Part shown: piece by piece, positions 62,213-64,000 of the stretch
How the letters are laid out: every line of letters begins with the position of its first letter
Position numbering within the stretch: position 1 is the first letter of the stretch
DNA from: Lewinellaceae bacterium
Lineage (GTDB): Bacteria > Bacteroidota > Bacteroidia > Chitinophagales > Saprospiraceae
Assembly (NCBI GenBank): GCA_020636105.1
Contig: JACJYL010000001.1
Span: 1,488,001 to 1,552,000, forward strand
Reading direction: 5' to 3'
DNA length: 64,000 bases
Made by a program: the position numbers and the translations under genes
The notes under the pieces: model-generated
Told to the model about the DNA's origin: nothing
Seen by the model: only the letters and a program-made list of their open reading frames with translations
The model's database searches: none

Positions 62213-62275
62213 ACATGAGTCATCCCTGCATTTCATATCGGGGAATGATTCCCGAATTTTTCCGATGACTCATGT
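62213..62275. repeat. Large hairpin between hypA and hypB
   Basis: ACATGAGTCATC (62213-62224) pairs with GATGACTCATGT (62264-62275), and an inner GGGAAT/ATTCCC stem sits in the loop. It lies in the hypA-hypB spacer and could set the ratio of the two transcripts or act as a partial terminator (inference). Confidence 0.6.
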
Positions 62276-62286
62276 TCCTTTTTTCT

Positions 62287-62628
62287 TTATTCAACTTCCA
62301 AAGCTTTGACCCTCATTTCACGGCCGGACAAAATATTCTTAAAATAGCTGCCACACTCCGGACAGATATCGTAATGATGCTCCAATCCGAATTCGGTGTC
62401 ACAATCTACGCAAACGGCCCGGGCAGAAATGATATCAATTTTTCGTTCTGCGTGTTCCAAAACCGAATCTTTTACCGCCATCGGCCAAACGAACTCCAAC
62501 GAATCGATCTCTATTCCGGAAAGCTTTCCGATTTCAAGCTCAATGAGGGTTACGGATTTGGCTTTAGCCTTTTGCGTTTCATTTTCAGCTATTCTGACAA
62601 TGCCCATCGCTATGGAAAGTTCATGCAT
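62287..62628 (-). CDS. hypA: Hydrogenase nickel metallochaperone HypA
   Basis: 113 residues. MHELSIAMGIV provides the Ni-binding His2; CVDCDTEFGLEHHYDICPEC holds the two CxxC zinc motifs. Starts 2 bp after the stop of the small membrane protein gene, so the four genes form an operon. Confidence 0.96.
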   Translation of the reverse strand: MHELSIAMGIVRIAENETQKAKAKSVTLIELEIGKLSGIEIDSLEFVWPMAVKDSVLEHAERKIDIISARAVCVDCDTEFGLEHHYDICPECGSYFKNILSGREMRVKALEVE

Positions 62629-62630
62629 CT

Positions 62631-62828
62631 CTATTTCGCCGTTACCTTTTTATAAATAAAAAATACTCCGATCGCCACAACAGCAATCACAGGGAGGATA
62701 TGCATGGGAGAAGCAAGATAATGACTCAAAGATCCACCATTGAATACACCGTGACCTTCATGTGCTTCTGCCAAAAAAGGCAAACAAAGAATCAAAGAGG
62801 CAAACGAAATTTTTAATTTATTCAACAT
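62631..62828 (-). CDS. Small HupE-like membrane protein
   Basis: 65 residues from the inner ATG. A signal-like helix (LKISFASLILCLPFLAEAHE) ends in AHEGHG, and one further helix (MHILPVIAVVAIGVFFIYKK) follows. HupE/UreJ nickel permeases begin with an AHPGHG-type motif and have six helices; this is a one-helix version next to hypA. Its role in nickel entry is a guess from the motif and location. Confidence 0.6.
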   Translation of the reverse strand: MLNKLKISFASLILCLPFLAEAHEGHGVFNGGSLSHYLASPMHILPVIAVVAIGVFFIYKKVTAK

Positions 62829-63002
62829 AATGACATTAAATTTTATAGACAAAAAAATTAAATAAACTTTCTATACAAAGTTGCTCATTTTTTTTGAAAA
62901 ATGAAAGAAACTTCATACATTTAGAGAATAAAATTTTTAGAACACCAACCATGGCAAAATTATTTATTTAGATTAAATAAAAATAACATAAAATTTTGCC
63001 TA

Positions 63003-64000
63003 ATGTTTCCTACAAAACAACGAGATACCTACTATGAACGTATCTTAAAAAGCGGCTATTCACGTCGTGACTTCATGAAATTTGCCACTTTTATGGCGGC
63101 TTACATGGGGTTAGAAACGACGGCTATCGGCCAAATTGCACAAAAACTGCAAAACACCCCTCGTGTACCCGTTATCTGGGAACATTTTCAGGAGTGTACC
63201 TGCTGCAGTGAATCTTTCATCCGCTCAGACCACCCTATCGTGGCGGACATCATTCTCGACCATATTTCCCTGGATTACACCATGACCCTCATGGCAGCTT
63301 CAGGCCACCAGGCGGAGGCAGCCAAACGTGACACCATGGAAAAATACAAGGGACAGTATATTCTATGTGTCGAGGGCTCCGTTCCACTGGGTGATGACGG
63401 CAACTACTGTACTATTGCAGGCAGGACGTCCATCGAAATCCTGAAAGAAGCAGCAGAAGGAGCAGCAGCCATCATTGCATGGGGCAGCTGTGCCAGCAAC
63501 GGATGTGTCCAGGCGGCTCACCCGAACCCAACCAATGCGGTTCCCATTCACAAAATCATTAAAAATAAACCTATCATTCGCGTTCCTGGCTGTCCCCCGA
63601 TCGGAGAGGTCATGGCAGGGGTAATTGTTCACTACGTAACTTTTGGCCGGCTACCGGAAACAGACCGGCTGGGCCGACCTAAAGCCTTTTACGCCAAACG
63701 TGTACACGATAGCTGCTACAGAAGACCTTATTACGATGCTGGTCTTTTCGTAGAGACTTTCGATGATGAGAATGCAAAAGAAGGTTACTGCTTATATAAG
63801 GTAGGCTGTCGTGGCCCAATGACTTATAATGCCTGCGGTACCATAAAGTGGAATAATGGCGTAAGTTATCCTATCCAGTCAGGCCATGGTTGTATCGGTT
63901 GCAGCGAAGAAAATTTCTGGGACAACGGACCTTTCTATGAAAGACTGACCAATACCCCTGGTTTTGGCATCGAAACCGGTGCCGACAAGGTGGGTAAAAT
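63003..64000 (+). CDS. hyaA: [NiFe]-hydrogenase small subunit, oxygen-tolerant (group 1d-like), partial
   Basis: The first 332 codons; the gene runs off the window. A twin-arginine signal (YSRRDFMKFATFMAAYMGLE) sends the folded subunit across the membrane. The proximal cluster motif is ECTCCSESFIRS, with a second Cys (CTCC rather than CTGC), and NYCTIAG carries the Cys equivalent to position 120 of E. coli HyaA; together these mark the 4Fe-3S cluster of oxygen-tolerant membrane-bound hydrogenases. VPGCPPIGEVMAG, DSCYRRPYYDAG, YKVGCRGPMTYNACG and GHGCIGCSEENFW supply the medial and distal clusters. It probably works with a large subunit and a cytochrome b encoded just outside. Confidence 0.95.
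   Translation, partial: MFPTKQRDTYYERILKSGYSRRDFMKFATFMAAYMGLETTAIGQIAQKLQNTPRVPVIWEHFQECTCCSESFIRSDHPIVADIILDHISLDYTMTLMAASGHQAEAAKRDTMEKYKGQYILCVEGSVPLGDDGNYCTIAGRTSIEILKEAAEGAAAIIAWGSCASNGCVQAAHPNPTNAVPIHKIIKNKPIIRVPGCPPIGEVMAGVIVHYVTFGRLPETDRLGRPKAFYAKRVHDSCYRRPYYDAGLFVETFDDENAKEGYCLYKVGCRGPMTYNACGTIKWNNGVSYPIQSGHGCIGCSEENFWDNGPFYERLTNTPGFGIETGADKVGK

Overview
The window comes from a member of the Bacteroidota, most likely Saprospiria-like (class-level placement is inference). The evidence is a secreted protein ending in the gliding-motility type C-terminal sorting domain of the type IX secretion system, DUF3810 and DUF2891 family proteins, many short-signal lipoproteins, promoters of the TAnnTTTG type, and few Shine-Dalgarno sequences. 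Chromosomal housekeeping genes (tsaC/sua5, purC, gatC, glpD, a deoxynucleoside kinase, tRNA-Ser) flank a large accessory region.

Layout. 1-8.9 kb: tsaC/sua5, tRNA-Ser(UGA), a 0.3 kb nested inverted-repeat element beside a duplicated 5' end of a grpB-family gene, a glycoside hydrolase lipoprotein, a glycosyltransferase/radical SAM pair, the intact grpB-family gene, 5-formyl-THF cyclo-ligase, and an Rrf2 regulator with the RIC iron-sulfur repair protein. 9-12.5 kb: a palindrome-rich gap, an esterase and a penicillin-binding-protein-like serine hydrolase. 12.8-28 kb: the most unusual region, read here as a decayed chromosomal integron. The 3' end of an integron integrase gene (stop codon inside the conserved GHS motif, C-terminal VKSPLDDL retained) lies directly before an AT-rich array of about 13 cassettes. 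They are separated by attC-like imperfect palindromes whose R'' arm is complementary to the first bases of the same cassette. Recognisable cassette genes are all on the + strand. Cargo includes hypothetical membrane proteins, a propeller lipoprotein, an esterase, an ECF sigma/membrane-protein operon, an AraC regulator with an alpha/beta hydrolase, a GNAT acetyltransferase, a frameshifted AAA ATPase with a DUF4435-like C-terminus, and a VOC-fold lipoprotein. Three near-identical IS91/tyrosine-recombinase deletion derivatives also sit in the array as cassette-like units.

28-50 kb: a T9SS-sorted adhesin-like protein, asparaginase-like protein, LuxR-type response regulator, LysM protein, glpD, DUF3810 protein, thioredoxin, DUF58 protein, PPK2, an S4-domain protein, and a 1687-residue SLC12-type transporter fused to a long helical region and a degenerate AAA-like domain, directly followed by an MscS-type channel gene. 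DUF2891, a minisatellite and 3-hydroxybutyryl-CoA dehydrogenase follow.

50-64 kb is about redox and maturation. A NuoE-NuoF fusion plus a molybdopterin formate dehydrogenase alpha subunit form a probable NAD-linked formate dehydrogenase. They are separated by a GxxExxY ORF with repeats around it. Then come an aminotransferase, purC, cobalamin adenosyltransferase, a LolD/MacB-like ATPase, gatC and a deoxynucleoside kinase. Last is a hydrogenase locus: hypC, hypB, hypA and a mini HupE-like gene on the - strand, diverging from a [NiFe]-hydrogenase small subunit that carries the extra cysteines of oxygen-tolerant enzymes and runs off the window. Formate and H2 oxidation could both feed electrons to the cell, which suggests mixotrophic energy capture (inference).
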